From contig JAFGBS010000001.1 of NCBI GenBank assembly GCA_016933055.1, positions 239,550 through 303,549 on the forward strand: a stretch of DNA of 64,000 bases, given 5' to 3'. Shown here piece after piece: positions 1 to 9,069 of the stretch. The translations under genes and the position numbers were made by a program. The notes under the pieces are model-generated. The model was not told the origin of the DNA. It saw only the letters and a program-made list of their open reading frames with translations, and did no database searches. Source of the stretch: Promethearchaeota archaeon. Lineage in GTDB: Archaea; Asgardarchaeota; Lokiarchaeia; Sigyniarchaeales; Promethearchaeaceae. Each line of letters opens with the position of its first letter. The first letter of the stretch is position 1.

Positions 1-1
1 A

Positions 2-757
2 TCTTCCGCATTTTTGCATCATGGAGAAGAACCTCCTCTTGTTCCAAGCGGTACCATATTTTTCAGTGGATGTACTTTTGGATGTGTATTCTGCCAGAAC
101 TGGGATATTTCGACTATTGGTAAACATCATCAACCACCCTTAAGGAATGGGTATGAAAATGAAATGAAGCGATCTAATGGGACTGCTGTGGATGGCAAAC
201 AGCTAGCTTTATTTGCGGATATGCTTGCACGGCAAGGTGCTCGTAACGTGAATTATGTGGGTGGCGATCCCACCCCAAATCTCCATACAATCATCGAATC
301 CATGAAACATCAGACTCAGAATATAACCCAGCTCTGGAATTCGAATTTTTATAACTCGATTAGTGCATTAGATTTAATAATAGATCTTATGGATTTTTGG
401 TTACCTGATTTCAAATATGGAAATAATGAATGTGCTAAGAAATACTCGAATATTAACCATTATTGGGAGATTTTGACTCGAAATCTCAAATTTCTTTACG
501 AGTGGGGATCACGGGAGATCATTATCCGTCATTTGGTGATGCCGGGTCATTTTGAGTGTTGTACAAAACCGATCTTAAAGTGGATTTCGAAACAGATTCC
601 AGGGACAGTAACTAACCTTATGTCACAATACCATCCAGAACATAGAGTAACTTCCCTTCATTATCCTGAAATCAATAGGAGAGTATCACACTCAGAAATG
701 ATTGAAGCCTTTTCTCTTGCGGAACGTCTGAATATACCTTATCGATTTGTTTCATAA
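2..757 (+). CDS. Radical SAM protein, PflA-like (COG1313 type), 5' end outside the window
   Basis: The frame is open from the first bases of the window, so the true start lies upstream; an internal TTG at 14 is not a convincing start because family-like sequence (HHGEEPPL) sits on it. The motif CTFGCVFC is the CxxxCxxC that binds the [4Fe-4S] cluster of radical SAM enzymes, preceded by GTIFFSGC and followed by QNWDIS, as in the PflA-like COG1313 group. GGDPTPNLH matches the region that normally contacts S-adenosylmethionine. The substrate cannot be told; relatives are annotated as pyruvate formate-lyase activase-like, usually without proof. It converges with the MarR gene five bases downstream. 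Family assignment is firm; function is not. Confidence 0.85.
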   Translation, partial: SSAFLHHGEEPPLVPSGTIFFSGCTFGCVFCQNWDISTIGKHHQPPLRNGYENEMKRSNGTAVDGKQLALFADMLARQGARNVNYVGGDPTPNLHTIIESMKHQTQNITQLWNSNFYNSISALDLIIDLMDFWLPDFKYGNNECAKKYSNINHYWEILTRNLKFLYEWGSREIIIRHLVMPGHFECCTKPILKWISKQIPGTVTNLMSQYHPEHRVTSLHYPEINRRVSHSEMIEAFSLAERLNIPYRFVS

Positions 758-762
758 TAATA

Positions 763-1227
763 TTATGTCTTTTTTTCCTCATTCATGAGATTCTGAATAA
801 TTTTGGGGAGAACTCTCTCAATCCATTTTTGTTCTTCTTGGGATAAATCCCGATAATAGGCAGCAGTCATTTCCACGAGAATTTCCTTATAGACCGATAG
901 AAATTTATTGAAAGAACTTTCTTTTTTTTGGATATGGATTTTTCTTCTATCTGAAGTGCTAGGAACTCGTTCGACAAGATCTTTTTGAACCAAACTGTCA
1001 ATCAATTCAGTAAATGAGGAATTTGGAATTTTTAATTCATCTATCAAATCTTGTATGGATTTTTGTGCAAGTGTAGTATTGTCCATTTGTTGAAGGTAAA
1101 ACAATACTCTTCCTTGGGTGGCATTGAAATCTTCTAAGTTATGTGCCTTAAGTTTGGATTCCATAAGACGATCCGATAAATTATGAATTGTGGCAATCCA
1201 AAGTCCTATTTCGGAAATTTTTACCAT
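763..1227 (-). CDS. MarR-family transcriptional regulator
   Basis: A 154-residue protein starting at ATG 1227; the open frame runs further upstream but that part is a hydrophobic out-of-family extension overlapping the next gene's promoter, so the internal start is preferred. It has the MarR layout: helical N terminus, winged helix around residues 45-110, and the wing signature TSDRRKIHIQKK (DRR motif), then long dimerisation helices. It is divergent from an NmrA-type oxidoreductase, and the 80-base gap carries inverted TATTTCG repeats. Known MarR proteins commonly repress a divergent gene until a small ligand or oxidant binds; that role here is inference. Confidence 0.85.
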   Translation of the reverse strand: MVKISEIGLWIATIHNLSDRLMESKLKAHNLEDFNATQGRVLFYLQQMDNTTLAQKSIQDLIDELKIPNSSFTELIDSLVQKDLVERVPSTSDRRKIHIQKKESSFNKFLSVYKEILVEMTAAYYRDLSQEEQKWIERVLPKIIQNLMNEEKKT

Positions 1228-1255
1228 AAGAATTATATATGGGAATAGCCATAAA

Positions 1256-1288
1256 TATTTCGCGATAGAATATTTCGGATACGAAATA
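1256..1288. promoter_or_regulatory. Probable MarR operator with inverted and direct TATTTCG repeats
   Basis: TATTTCG at 1271-1277, a four-base spacer and CGAAATA at 1282-1288 form a perfect 7-bp inverted repeat. A further direct copy of TATTTCG lies at 1256-1262, 15 bp upstream, and another at 1207-1213 within the first codons of the MarR gene. The sites lie between the divergent MarR and NmrA-type genes and 20 bp before the start of the latter, where a bound dimer would block transcription. The repeats are visible in the sequence; the link to MarR is inference from position and symmetry. Confidence 0.6.
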
Positions 1289-1307
1289 AATTTGGATGAG
1301 ATGACAC

Positions 1308-2171
1308 ATGGAAAAATTTTTAGTAACAGGAGCGACAGGGAGAGTAGGTTCGGTGGTCTTCCAACAGCTGAAAAATCATGCACCAGAAGGAAGTGAGATA
1401 ATTGCGGGAGATATAGATGAGTCCTTGGTGAAGAAAATGCATGGAAATGATGCACTTTTTCGTGAACTAAATTATGAAAAACCTCAAACTATAAAATCCG
1501 CTATCAAAGGTATAACTAAAGTATTTCTTATGCGGCCTCCCCAAATTGAAAAAATCAAGAAGTATATGGCTCCATTCATTATAGAAATGAAAGATGCAGG
1601 CGTTAAGCATGTCGTTTTTCTCTCTATAATTGATGCTAATCCGATGGTGCCACATTTCCATGTTGAAAAATTCATCAAGAGGTATAACATTCCTTATACA
1701 ATGCTTCGTTGCAGTTTTTTCATGCAAAACCTAGATATGGTGCATGGAGACATTATAAAGAAAGAGTTAGACATTTGTATTCCGGCAGGAACTGGAAAAA
1801 CCTCATTCATTGATGCTCGGGATATCGGTGAAGCTGTAGCAATTTGTCTTACAAATTCAGAAAAATATATTGGAGCAACGATTCCACTAACAGGGTCAGA
1901 ATCTTTAGATTATAATGAAGTCTCCGAGAAAATGACTGAGATTCTTGGTTTACCGATAAAATATTCTAATCCCGATCCTAAAGATTTTGTGGAAAAAATG
2001 ACGAATGAATACGGATTTCCCAAAGATTATGTTCAAGTAATGAAAATGATATGTTGGGTTGTTCGATCCGGTAAAGCTGGTAAAATCTATCCCGATCTTG
2101 AGAAAATATTAGGTAGAAAACCGAGATTAATGGACGACTATATAAAAGATTATCAAAATTCATGGAGATAA
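1308..2171 (+). CDS. NmrA/atypical short-chain dehydrogenase family NAD(P)-binding oxidoreductase
   Basis: A 287-residue protein opening with FLVTGATGRVG, the glycine-rich dinucleotide loop of atypical SDR proteins, followed by a Rossmann pattern (GSEIIAGDID) and the family stretch AGVKHVVFLS. NmrA-like and NAD(P)H:quinone reductase (azoreductase)-like members share this length and layout; they either reduce quinones or sense the NAD(P) redox state. The gene is transcribed away from a MarR regulator and has inverted TATTTCG sites just upstream, so it is probably the regulated target and may detoxify electrophiles or quinones. The family is clear from motifs; the substrate is not known. Confidence 0.85.
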   Translation: MEKFLVTGATGRVGSVVFQQLKNHAPEGSEIIAGDIDESLVKKMHGNDALFRELNYEKPQTIKSAIKGITKVFLMRPPQIEKIKKYMAPFIIEMKDAGVKHVVFLSIIDANPMVPHFHVEKFIKRYNIPYTMLRCSFFMQNLDMVHGDIIKKELDICIPAGTGKTSFIDARDIGEAVAICLTNSEKYIGATIPLTGSESLDYNEVSEKMTEILGLPIKYSNPDPKDFVEKMTNEYGFPKDYVQVMKMICWVVRSGKAGKIYPDLEKILGRKPRLMDDYIKDYQNSWR

Positions 2172-2198
2172 AAAAAGGGTTTTATCCTGAATTAGCCG

Positions 2199-3074
2199 TC
2201 ATTGATTTTTTTTTCCTGGAACAACCACTCCCAAGTACATAGTGAGATATCCGATAAAGAATAGAATATCTAAACCATATACAAATATAGCATCGTATTG
2301 GGAGGGGATAGATATAGCTTCAATGAACAAGAAATCAAATAACCGACCAAAGAATACTAATCCTAAAATTAATCCGGTTATCCCAAGCAAGAACAGTCCT
2401 GCACGTAATCTTTTTTCTTCAACTTTTGCACGTAAACGAAAAGCGTTGCGCATAAGTAAAAAATGCAAGAATACATTAAGAAAAATATATACACCGCCAA
2501 ATATATTTATAAATACTAACGGAACTCCTTCATACGGATTTGTAGGACCTCTCAAGGTTAATAGTAAGCCAATTACATTTGCAATTGTTGAGAACACCTG
2601 TGTTACAAAGAAAAGAAGTTGTCCTAGTTTTTGATCCATACTCTCGTAAAAAGTTTCAGCTATGAATGTAGCGAGGAACACTGTGCTACCTGGGACGAGA
2701 AAGAGGATAGCAAGTGATAGAAAATATTGCAGGTTTAGATCATTTGGAACGAAGATCGTCGTAATTGCGATAATTAATGAAGGAATACCGCTAAAGAAGA
2801 AAAATCCTGCTAAATAGAAATTTTGAAGACTTTTTCTTTGCTTCCAAAGAGATAGGCTTCTAATCATCAAAGAAATACAAAATATTCCCGTAATCAGATT
2901 TGTAATCACGAGAATCCAATCTTCAATAACAATAATTGAGCTAAAATCCGTGATTCCTTTTACAATAATGATTACAATGAATACAGTAATATACATCATT
3001 ACTTGCATTATCCAAAAGGAACGAACAAATCGGGTTTTACGCTTCATTTCATCTGTTTGACTATTCATCCTCAT
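2199..3074 (-). CDS. Polytopic membrane protein of unknown function
   Basis: A 291-residue protein with about eight hydrophobic segments (roughly residues 22-40, 52-72, 84-107, 116-138, 153-174, 184-207, 224-250, 263-285) and short charged loops; both ends look cytoplasmic. I do not recognise the family. Two ATG codons six bases apart (3074 and 3068) could start it and the sequence does not decide between them. It converges with the NmrA-type gene and has no obvious operon partner. Confidence 0.7.
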   Translation of the reverse strand: MRMNSQTDEMKRKTRFVRSFWIMQVMMYITVFIVIIIVKGITDFSSIIVIEDWILVITNLITGIFCISLMIRSLSLWKQRKSLQNFYLAGFFFFSGIPSLIIAITTIFVPNDLNLQYFLSLAILFLVPGSTVFLATFIAETFYESMDQKLGQLLFFVTQVFSTIANVIGLLLTLRGPTNPYEGVPLVFINIFGGVYIFLNVFLHFLLMRNAFRLRAKVEEKRLRAGLFLLGITGLILGLVFFGRLFDFLFIEAISIPSQYDAIFVYGLDILFFIGYLTMYLGVVVPGKKNQ

Positions 3075-3330
3075 TTACCTTAGCATTTTTTATATTACAT
3101 CTATTTATTCTATTCACTGGTTAAAATATTAGTATATCTAGGGGGATGGTATATTAACGGCCGAACTCTTTTTGGAAAGCATTTCAAGAAATTCGAGGGA
3201 AATTCTAGTTCTATTGAATACAAATTATAAATACAATATCAGCATAATATGTAATAACGCTCTCATTTAGAATTTACTTTCCCCGATATATACCGCACAC
3301 CGACAAAAACACTAGAGAAGAAGGGTTAAG

Positions 3331-3651
3331 ATGGGCATCGAAGAAGTCAAAATGTTTAGAAAATTCAAAAAGGAAGAAGAGTCAGATTCCGATCAGAAAA
3401 ACAAAGAAATGACAGATGAAGAAATCCTAAAAAAAATTTATGCTAAAATTGAAGAAAGACGAGTTATCTCGCGTGAAGAGTTCAGAATATATGAGGATCA
3501 CGAAAAATATGAGACTTATACCAAAGATTGGTATCCATTTTCATGTCCCAAATGTGGGGATAGTTATGATGTTATTATACGCGGTAACACTGCAAATGAA
3601 AAAATAGTTCAAATCATTTATGTGGAAGATGGAAACATCGAAAAAGACTAA
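3331..3651 (+). CDS. Small charged protein with one CPKC knuckle, hypothetical
   Basis: A 106-residue protein preceded by a purine-rich site (GAGAAGAAGG) ten bases before ATG 3331. The N-terminal 60 residues are highly charged and helical, probably coiled coil; the C terminus carries a single CPKC motif (Cys72, Cys75) in a beta-rich region. One knuckle cannot hold zinc alone, so a dimer or a degenerate zinc ribbon is possible. No family recognised. An ATG at 3352 is an alternative start. A related small zinc-ribbon gene follows on the same strand. Confidence 0.55.
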   Translation: MGIEEVKMFRKFKKEEESDSDQKNKEMTDEEILKKIYAKIEERRVISREEFRIYEDHEKYETYTKDWYPFSCPKCGDSYDVIIRGNTANEKIVQIIYVEDGNIEKD

Positions 3652-3766
3652 TCAAGAAATTTAATGGATTTATTTTATCTATCCATGAATCCGCTAAGAG
3701 AAGGATTAAGGATTTTTAAAAAGTATTTTTTTATACGATAAATCAAGAAATATTAGAGGAAAAATA

Positions 3767-4030
3767 ATGCAAGAGGAACAAAATACTTGTCCACAATGTG
3801 GAGAGAGATTGAATAAAGGAGAGATTAGTCGAATTAATAGTGGCATTGATATTGCCTGCCACACATGCGGAACAGAAATAACTGGTAAAGAGAGATCCGA
3901 GTTATCCTCACAATCTACAGACGATAAAAAAGATCTGGATGATCTTGGGGAAAAAATCAAAAAAGGTATTAAAACATTTGTACAAAGAGCAAAGGAATGG
4001 GCTGAAGAAAACTTTGTAGAAGAAAAATAA
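3767..4030 (+). CDS. Small zinc-ribbon protein
   Basis: An 87-residue protein with two CxxC knuckles (Cys8/Cys11 in CPQCG and Cys31/Cys34 in CHTCG), the spacing of a zinc ribbon, followed by an acidic linker and an amphipathic helix. RBS-like AGAGGAAAAATA precedes ATG 3767. Such small ribbons in archaea often bind RNA or act as adaptor subunits, but nothing here shows a partner. It follows the CPKC protein by about 115 bases and could be co-expressed with it. Confidence 0.65.
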   Translation: MQEEQNTCPQCGERLNKGEISRINSGIDIACHTCGTEITGKERSELSSQSTDDKKDLDDLGEKIKKGIKTFVQRAKEWAEENFVEEK

Positions 4031-4165
4031 CCTACAAATGCATATTCGGACGATTAATAAGTATGTGAGTTAATTATTAAGGAACATTTCCTTTTTATCA
4101 CCATGTAACACTATTCTGCTTGGAACTGTATGTATTTTATAATTATCTAGTTCAGATTATCGGAA

Positions 4166-4603
4166 TTAGTTCGTAAATTCTTTAGTATATACATTTACAC
4201 CTAGTTCGTCAACTGATTCCAATTTGTAGCCTTGGCTAGTAAGAAAATCAGTTGCAAGGTTAGTATCAATAAAAGAATAGGCATTTAGTCGAATTTTTCC
4301 TTTTTTTCGACAGTGACTCTCGATATGATTTAGGATTTCTTTACCGATACCTCGTCTTCTTTTGCTGGGCAAGACGAAAGGTCCAATAAAGTGTGCTTCT
4401 TCTCCCTCACAACGCAATTTTCCATATCCTAATAATTCATCTTCTTCAAGATAACCGAAATACTGGAATTTATTAATTCTCAATTCCTCCTCTATTTCTT
4501 CTTGACGGTCTTCGAGATCCTCTCTATCCTCATTCAGTGGATTATTTTGATAAAATTGTTTGAGTGCATTCATATCCTCTAAATCTAACTTCCGCAATTC
4601 CAT
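4166..4603 (-). CDS. GNAT-family N-acetyltransferase
   Basis: A 145-residue protein. The frame opens earlier at a TTG (4630), but ATG 4603 has GGACGAG at the right distance and begins directly with the domain (MELRKLDLEDM), so it is preferred. GNAT features: a beta-strand pair YFGYLEEDELLGYGKLR, then the acetyl-CoA loop RRRGIGKEILNHIE (R/QxxGxG/A type), and a C-terminal AYSFIDTNLATDFLTSQGY pattern. The acceptor is unknown; the acidic insert at residues 20-40 is unusual. Stands alone between convergent and divergent neighbours. Confidence 0.85.
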   Translation of the reverse strand: MELRKLDLEDMNALKQFYQNNPLNEDREDLEDRQEEIEEELRINKFQYFGYLEEDELLGYGKLRCEGEEAHFIGPFVLPSKRRRGIGKEILNHIESHCRKKGKIRLNAYSFIDTNLATDFLTSQGYKLESVDELGVNVYTKEFTN

Positions 4604-4743
4604 CTTCTCGTCCTTTAGTAAATTCTTCAATTGAAATTATAACTACTTACTTTAGGAACGTTTGTAATATATTTTTTTAGTTTAATTTAGTTTTAGTAAC
4701 CTTAGGAAAATGAATGAAAAAGAAAAAATAAAGATGAAAACGG

Positions 4744-6075
4744 TTAATTCTGTGGTATTTGATTTTTATATACAACTTTGTCGAATCTATCAATACGATC
4801 GGCTAAATATCGAATTTCCTCATGATTCATATTTGCTAAACTTGGAAGATAGACGATTCCGGAATTGAATTTTGAGTATTTTTCATCCCCCGGATAGGAA
4901 AAATTAAACATTTTATAAGTGGGATTATGGATTATACATATATCACTTCGGTTCATAAATCTCAAAAATTTATTGACGTATTTTTCATCTATGTAAATAG
5001 TATTATAGGGGGTAAGTGCAGCCTCCCTATACCATGGGAAATGCCGTTGAATGAGATCATTTGATAAATAACTTCTAAACAGCATGTGTTTTTTTTCGTA
5101 TAAATTCTCCATATTCCTATGATCATGGTAATGTTGTGACATTGATTTCATCAAACCTTTTGATGGTTTCAATGTGAAATTATTTCGTTCAAAACCTGGA
5201 TTTTTTTTACGATATGTATTAGTAAAATCGAGAAGGTTTAATTTTAACATCTTTATTATTCGTAAGAATAGAAATGTTATACCGCGTTGATTGTATAACA
5301 GATAGGTTGGAATTTTTTTCAATAAATCAATGAATCGCTTCCTAATAGGCTCAAGGGGATAATGCATTATCATTTCTAGTAAATTTTTGGCAATTTCTTC
5401 ATGCTCCTTGCGAATGTACAAAAATGCACCCCCGAGTGCTATGGGACGTTTATCCATAGCCATTGAGTAAAGTGCTAAGTCAGTCAAATCACTACTGAAC
5501 TTTATATCGAGTGTTCCGCCTTGCACTCGATCCTCTATAATAATTGCTCCAGTCCTTTCCTTGAATTTAGCTAACCCTGTTAAGTCAAAATCTTGACCAA
5601 ACATATGGGTTATGATTACTAAATCACATTTCTGGATATCAGGAAATTTTTCAAGACCATTAAATGAGTCGTTTAGGTCTATAATATGGATATTTTCGTG
5701 CTTCACAAATTTTTCAATTCCATCTCTCCAAGATGTATGATGCAATGGAGTTGTTGCAATTACTAGATCATCTTTTATTTTTGTAAAATATTTTAAACAG
5801 GTCTCCAACATTCCTCGATTTGCATAACCAATGATTTTTATGTAATCTTTATGGGATTCCCAAAGATTATGTTCTTCCTTCGCTGTAATCAGATTTGTAA
5901 AATGCTGAATAAATTCAGTTGAACTCAAATATAGATAATCTGGTGCTGCGAGAATCTCACGAACTTTGATTTGATTTTCTAATTTCTGATATTTTTTAAT
6001 TTCTTTAGAGGAGATACGTTTCTGAAGTTGAATTGCTTCAGATTTTACCTCTGTTTGTCGTTCCATGGTTTTCAC
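4744..6075 (-). CDS. PLP-dependent aminotransferase-like protein, DegT/DnrJ/EryC1-type fold
   Basis: A 443-residue protein with a fold-type I PLP pattern: an aromatic/cofactor region around TTPLHHTSW, a conserved aspartate in IIIEDRVQGG expected to pair with the pyridine nitrogen, and SMAMDKRPIALGGAF, where the lysine of MDKRP sits where DegT-family enzymes form the Schiff base before a GG turn. DegT enzymes transaminate nucleotide-linked sugars. Overall similarity is loose and the N-terminal 45 residues are a charged extension, so a divergent or non-aminating role is possible. No sugar-biosynthesis genes lie beside it. Confidence 0.6.
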   Translation of the reverse strand: MKTMERQTEVKSEAIQLQKRISSKEIKKYQKLENQIKVREILAAPDYLYLSSTEFIQHFTNLITAKEEHNLWESHKDYIKIIGYANRGMLETCLKYFTKIKDDLVIATTPLHHTSWRDGIEKFVKHENIHIIDLNDSFNGLEKFPDIQKCDLVIITHMFGQDFDLTGLAKFKERTGAIIIEDRVQGGTLDIKFSSDLTDLALYSMAMDKRPIALGGAFLYIRKEHEEIAKNLLEMIMHYPLEPIRKRFIDLLKKIPTYLLYNQRGITFLFLRIIKMLKLNLLDFTNTYRKKNPGFERNNFTLKPSKGLMKSMSQHYHDHRNMENLYEKKHMLFRSYLSNDLIQRHFPWYREAALTPYNTIYIDEKYVNKFLRFMNRSDICIIHNPTYKMFNFSYPGDEKYSKFNSGIVYLPSLANMNHEEIRYLADRIDRFDKVVYKNQIPQN

Positions 6076-6191
6076 TTAAGTTCTTGATTTTATTTAGCCT
6101 TTCTTCTAGTTAAATAGAAACTAATATGAGACAATTAAAACCATTCGAAATACAATAAAGTGAACAAAATGAGAAAAAACAAAAAAAGAAA

Positions 6192-7562
6192 TTATTTTTG
6201 AATACTTGAGATTCTGAAGGAAGGTAGTTTAATAGTTGGAACTTTAAAGGTAGAAGCATTGATTTTGGGATATGTTCCTAGTAAATCGATCCTGCCTAAA
6301 AAGCGAGGTGCTGCATCTGTGAATCGTAGTGTGCGAACTGGATATTTCACCTCTCCTTTTTCAATTTTCCACGTACCGTCTCTCGTTAATGCTGTAAAAA
6401 TCCCCTCGGTCGGATTAACAGCATTTTGATAATGGAAATGAGTAATAAGAAGACCATCTTTTGTTTCGGAGATCATTTCGTTCAAATTGGAGTCTCCTTC
6501 CCCCACAAACATATTATTCGGAAATGGAAGTGAATGACCTTCTTCTTTATTGTGATGACCCGTACTTAACTTATTATCTCTTCCTGCAGTATAGCTATCA
6601 TAGGCTAAATTTTTAATTATACCATTTTCTACTAAATCAATCTTCGATTTGGGAAAACCTTCATCATCAAAAAAAGTGCGGAATGTTGTACGTTCATCCA
6701 ATGCGTCATCCCATAGATTAAATTTTTCCGAAAATAGTTTGGTGCCGATTTTATCCCGTAAGAACGAGATATATTCTTGGTACATTAAGGCACTAAAGCC
6801 AAAATAGGCAATATATACCAGCAATCCACTAAGTGCAGCCGGTTCCAAGACAACTTCATAATCTCGAGGTTCTATCGCTTTCATCCCAAATCCTTCTGCT
6901 GCTTTTCTTGCAGCAATCTCCGCAACCTCTTTGAAATGTAATTTACCAAAATCGGTATTATTATCCGCATACCATCCAGCAGTTTGTTCTTTTCCGTCTT
7001 CTGCTAGTATAGTTAAATTAACATTCGCATAGGTTCTTGCATCATAAGCTTCTACTCCCAATGAATTTAGTATAACTCGCTCCCCTATCCCATGAGAAAT
7101 AGCCCCTGCAACTGCTTTTATGCGATCATCTACAGAATGTGCAGTATCAATTACCATTTTTGCATGTTCAGCTCGTTGTTCTGGGGTTGTATTCATCGTA
7201 TTTTTCGAAACCAAGTCTTCAATCGGTATGGAGTTATAAGGTAATGCTCCTGGTAAAGATTGAAAATCTTTGTCGTCTGGGGACATCTTTGCAATCTTAA
7301 TAGCATTTTCTACCGCTTTTCTTATAGAATCATTATCTATTACTTCTACATAAGTACTACCCTTCTTTTTCCCAACATAAATAATCGTTTGGATGGTAGC
7401 ATGATGTTCTGCAACGTTTTGATCAATAATGCTATTAGCTAATCGTGTGAGAGCTGAATTTTGTATCCCTACAGTTACCTCGGTTTGGGTAGCTCCTAAT
7501 TTTTCCGCCGTTTTCAAGACAAAACGACCTTTTTCTAATAACATTTCTTTGTCGAAATTCAT
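6192..7562 (-). CDS. tldE: TldE/PmbA-family protein, partner of TldD
   Basis: A 456-residue member of the TldD/PmbA family lacking the metal-binding HExxxH. Typical segments are present: NSALTRLANSIIDQNVAEH near the N terminus, GVEAYDARTYANVNL in the middle, and a C-terminal half with KSKIDLVENGIIKNLAYDSY and DAAPRFLGRIDLLGTYP. TldD and TldE form a heterodimeric zinc protease that degrades unfolded peptides and, in bacteria, matures some modified peptides. It is translationally coupled to tldD: the TAA of tldD shares its final A with the ATG here, and a strong AAGGAGGAGG site lies inside the tldD end. Confidence 0.9.
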   Translation of the reverse strand: MNFDKEMLLEKGRFVLKTAEKLGATQTEVTVGIQNSALTRLANSIIDQNVAEHHATIQTIIYVGKKKGSTYVEVIDNDSIRKAVENAIKIAKMSPDDKDFQSLPGALPYNSIPIEDLVSKNTMNTTPEQRAEHAKMVIDTAHSVDDRIKAVAGAISHGIGERVILNSLGVEAYDARTYANVNLTILAEDGKEQTAGWYADNNTDFGKLHFKEVAEIAARKAAEGFGMKAIEPRDYEVVLEPAALSGLLVYIAYFGFSALMYQEYISFLRDKIGTKLFSEKFNLWDDALDERTTFRTFFDDEGFPKSKIDLVENGIIKNLAYDSYTAGRDNKLSTGHHNKEEGHSLPFPNNMFVGEGDSNLNEMISETKDGLLITHFHYQNAVNPTEGIFTALTRDGTWKIEKGEVKYPVRTLRFTDAAPRFLGRIDLLGTYPKINASTFKVPTIKLPSFRISSIQK

Positions 7563-9022
7563 TATTTTCCCTCCTCCTTAGTTATTCCTACATCTACATT
7601 TTGAAATCTTGCCATTCCTACACCATGTGCAACGTACATAACTTGTCCAGGTTGTCCCTTTCCGCAATTGGGAGTCCCCCAGATTCTCCAATCATCTTTT
7701 GTATGAGCGTCCATTGCATTCCAGAATTCAGGTGTTATTCCTGCATAGGTAGGGTTTTTGAAAATCTGACCTATTTCTCCGTTTACTATCTCCCATGCTA
7801 TCTCAGTTCCGAATTGAAAATTCAAACGTTTATCATCTATGCTCCAACTTTTATTTGTTGATAAGAGAATACCATATTTCGTATCTGCAATTAACTCATC
7901 CCGGTTCCAATCTCCGGGTTCAAGATTTATATTTACCATTCGGATTAATGGTAGGTGTTGTGCATTATCCGCTCGCATACCAGCAGAACTTCGTTCAAGC
8001 CCAAGAATAGCAGCTGTTTCTCGGGAACTTTGATATCCAACAAAAAGCCCCTCTTTAATGAGTTCTGTTCTTCTTGCAGACACGCCCTCATCATCATAAC
8101 CGAATGTACCCAACCCCCCATGTAAAGTTGAATCAGCGGTTATATTTACCAAATCGCTACCATATTTCAATTTGCCAACCAAATCAGGGGTCATAAAAGA
8201 AGTTCCCGCATATGCAGCTTCCGTTCCTAATACTCGATCTAATTCCGTAGGATGCCCACAACTTTCGTGAACTTGGAGCATTAATTGATTTCCATCCAGT
8301 AATAACGTCATTTTTCCGGATGGACATTGTTTGGCATCTAGAAGCTGGACAGCTTCATCTACAGATTTCTCTGAGAGATCTATTAAATTCAGTTTTTCAA
8401 AATATTCAAATCCTTGAGTGGAGTAGTCTCCTCGGAAGGATGCAGGAAGGGATCTGGTTTGGGGCTGTTTTCCTCCCTCGGCAACTGTAACTGATATCCC
8501 CCCTCCGCAAAATGTGATTTGTTGGTTAATAAAAGCCCCCTCATTACTTGCGAATATTTTATCTTCTCGAAATGCTCTGTAATCTGATTGTGTCATCTTC
8601 ACTTTATCGGATGCTTCTCGCATTCGTTTATCTGCTTCCATCAGAATAGAGATTTTATCTTCAGTAGGGATGGAAAATGGATCTTTTTTAAAAGGAGTTA
8701 TGTAGGTATCTTCCACTGCAGGTTCATCCACAAATCGAATAGGTTTTTTTCGAGTTTTTCCTGAAGCTTTTGCAATTCGTACGGATAATTTTGCTACTCG
8801 TTCAATTTCTGGGGTATTTAACAAATAGGAACCAGCAAAACCTAATCCGCCATTAGCTATGGTTCGGATTCCAAACCCTGTTCTTGTAGTAAGGTTTAAA
8901 ACATCGATATTCCCGCGTTTGATGGTGATATCTTCATCCATGATGGTTACAATGCGTATATCCGCATAGCTTGCACCTTCACCGACACACACATCAATCG
9001 CTTTTTGTGTGAGATCTTTCAT
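7562..9022 (-). CDS. tldD: TldD-family zinc metalloprotease
   Basis: A 486-residue protein with the TldD active-site motif HESCGHPTE (His252, Glu253, His257, Glu260), which binds zinc in the TldD/TldE complex, and a conserved C-terminal Cys in TPNCGKGQPGQ. The barrel-like N-terminal domain includes TTRTGFGIRTIANGGLGFAG. It is the first gene of a two-gene operon with tldE and starts at ATG 9022. The complex cleaves unstructured peptides inside the cytoplasm; the natural substrate here is unknown, and I see no precursor peptide of a modified-peptide pathway next to it. Confidence 0.93.
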   Translation of the reverse strand: MKDLTQKAIDVCVGEGASYADIRIVTIMDEDITIKRGNIDVLNLTTRTGFGIRTIANGGLGFAGSYLLNTPEIERVAKLSVRIAKASGKTRKKPIRFVDEPAVEDTYITPFKKDPFSIPTEDKISILMEADKRMREASDKVKMTQSDYRAFREDKIFASNEGAFINQQITFCGGGISVTVAEGGKQPQTRSLPASFRGDYSTQGFEYFEKLNLIDLSEKSVDEAVQLLDAKQCPSGKMTLLLDGNQLMLQVHESCGHPTELDRVLGTEAAYAGTSFMTPDLVGKLKYGSDLVNITADSTLHGGLGTFGYDDEGVSARRTELIKEGLFVGYQSSRETAAILGLERSSAGMRADNAQHLPLIRMVNINLEPGDWNRDELIADTKYGILLSTNKSWSIDDKRLNFQFGTEIAWEIVNGEIGQIFKNPTYAGITPEFWNAMDAHTKDDWRIWGTPNCGKGQPGQVMYVAHGVGMARFQNVDVGITKEEGK

Positions 9023-9069
9023 ATTCTAAATGCAGTTTGTATCTTTATTTACTTTTTGCTATAGAGAAT

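Noticed and set aside
763..1455. Full-length start of the MarR frame at 1455
   Set aside because: The extra 76 residues are hydrophobic, not MarR-like, and overlap the divergent gene's first codons and promoter; ATG 1227 fits the family.
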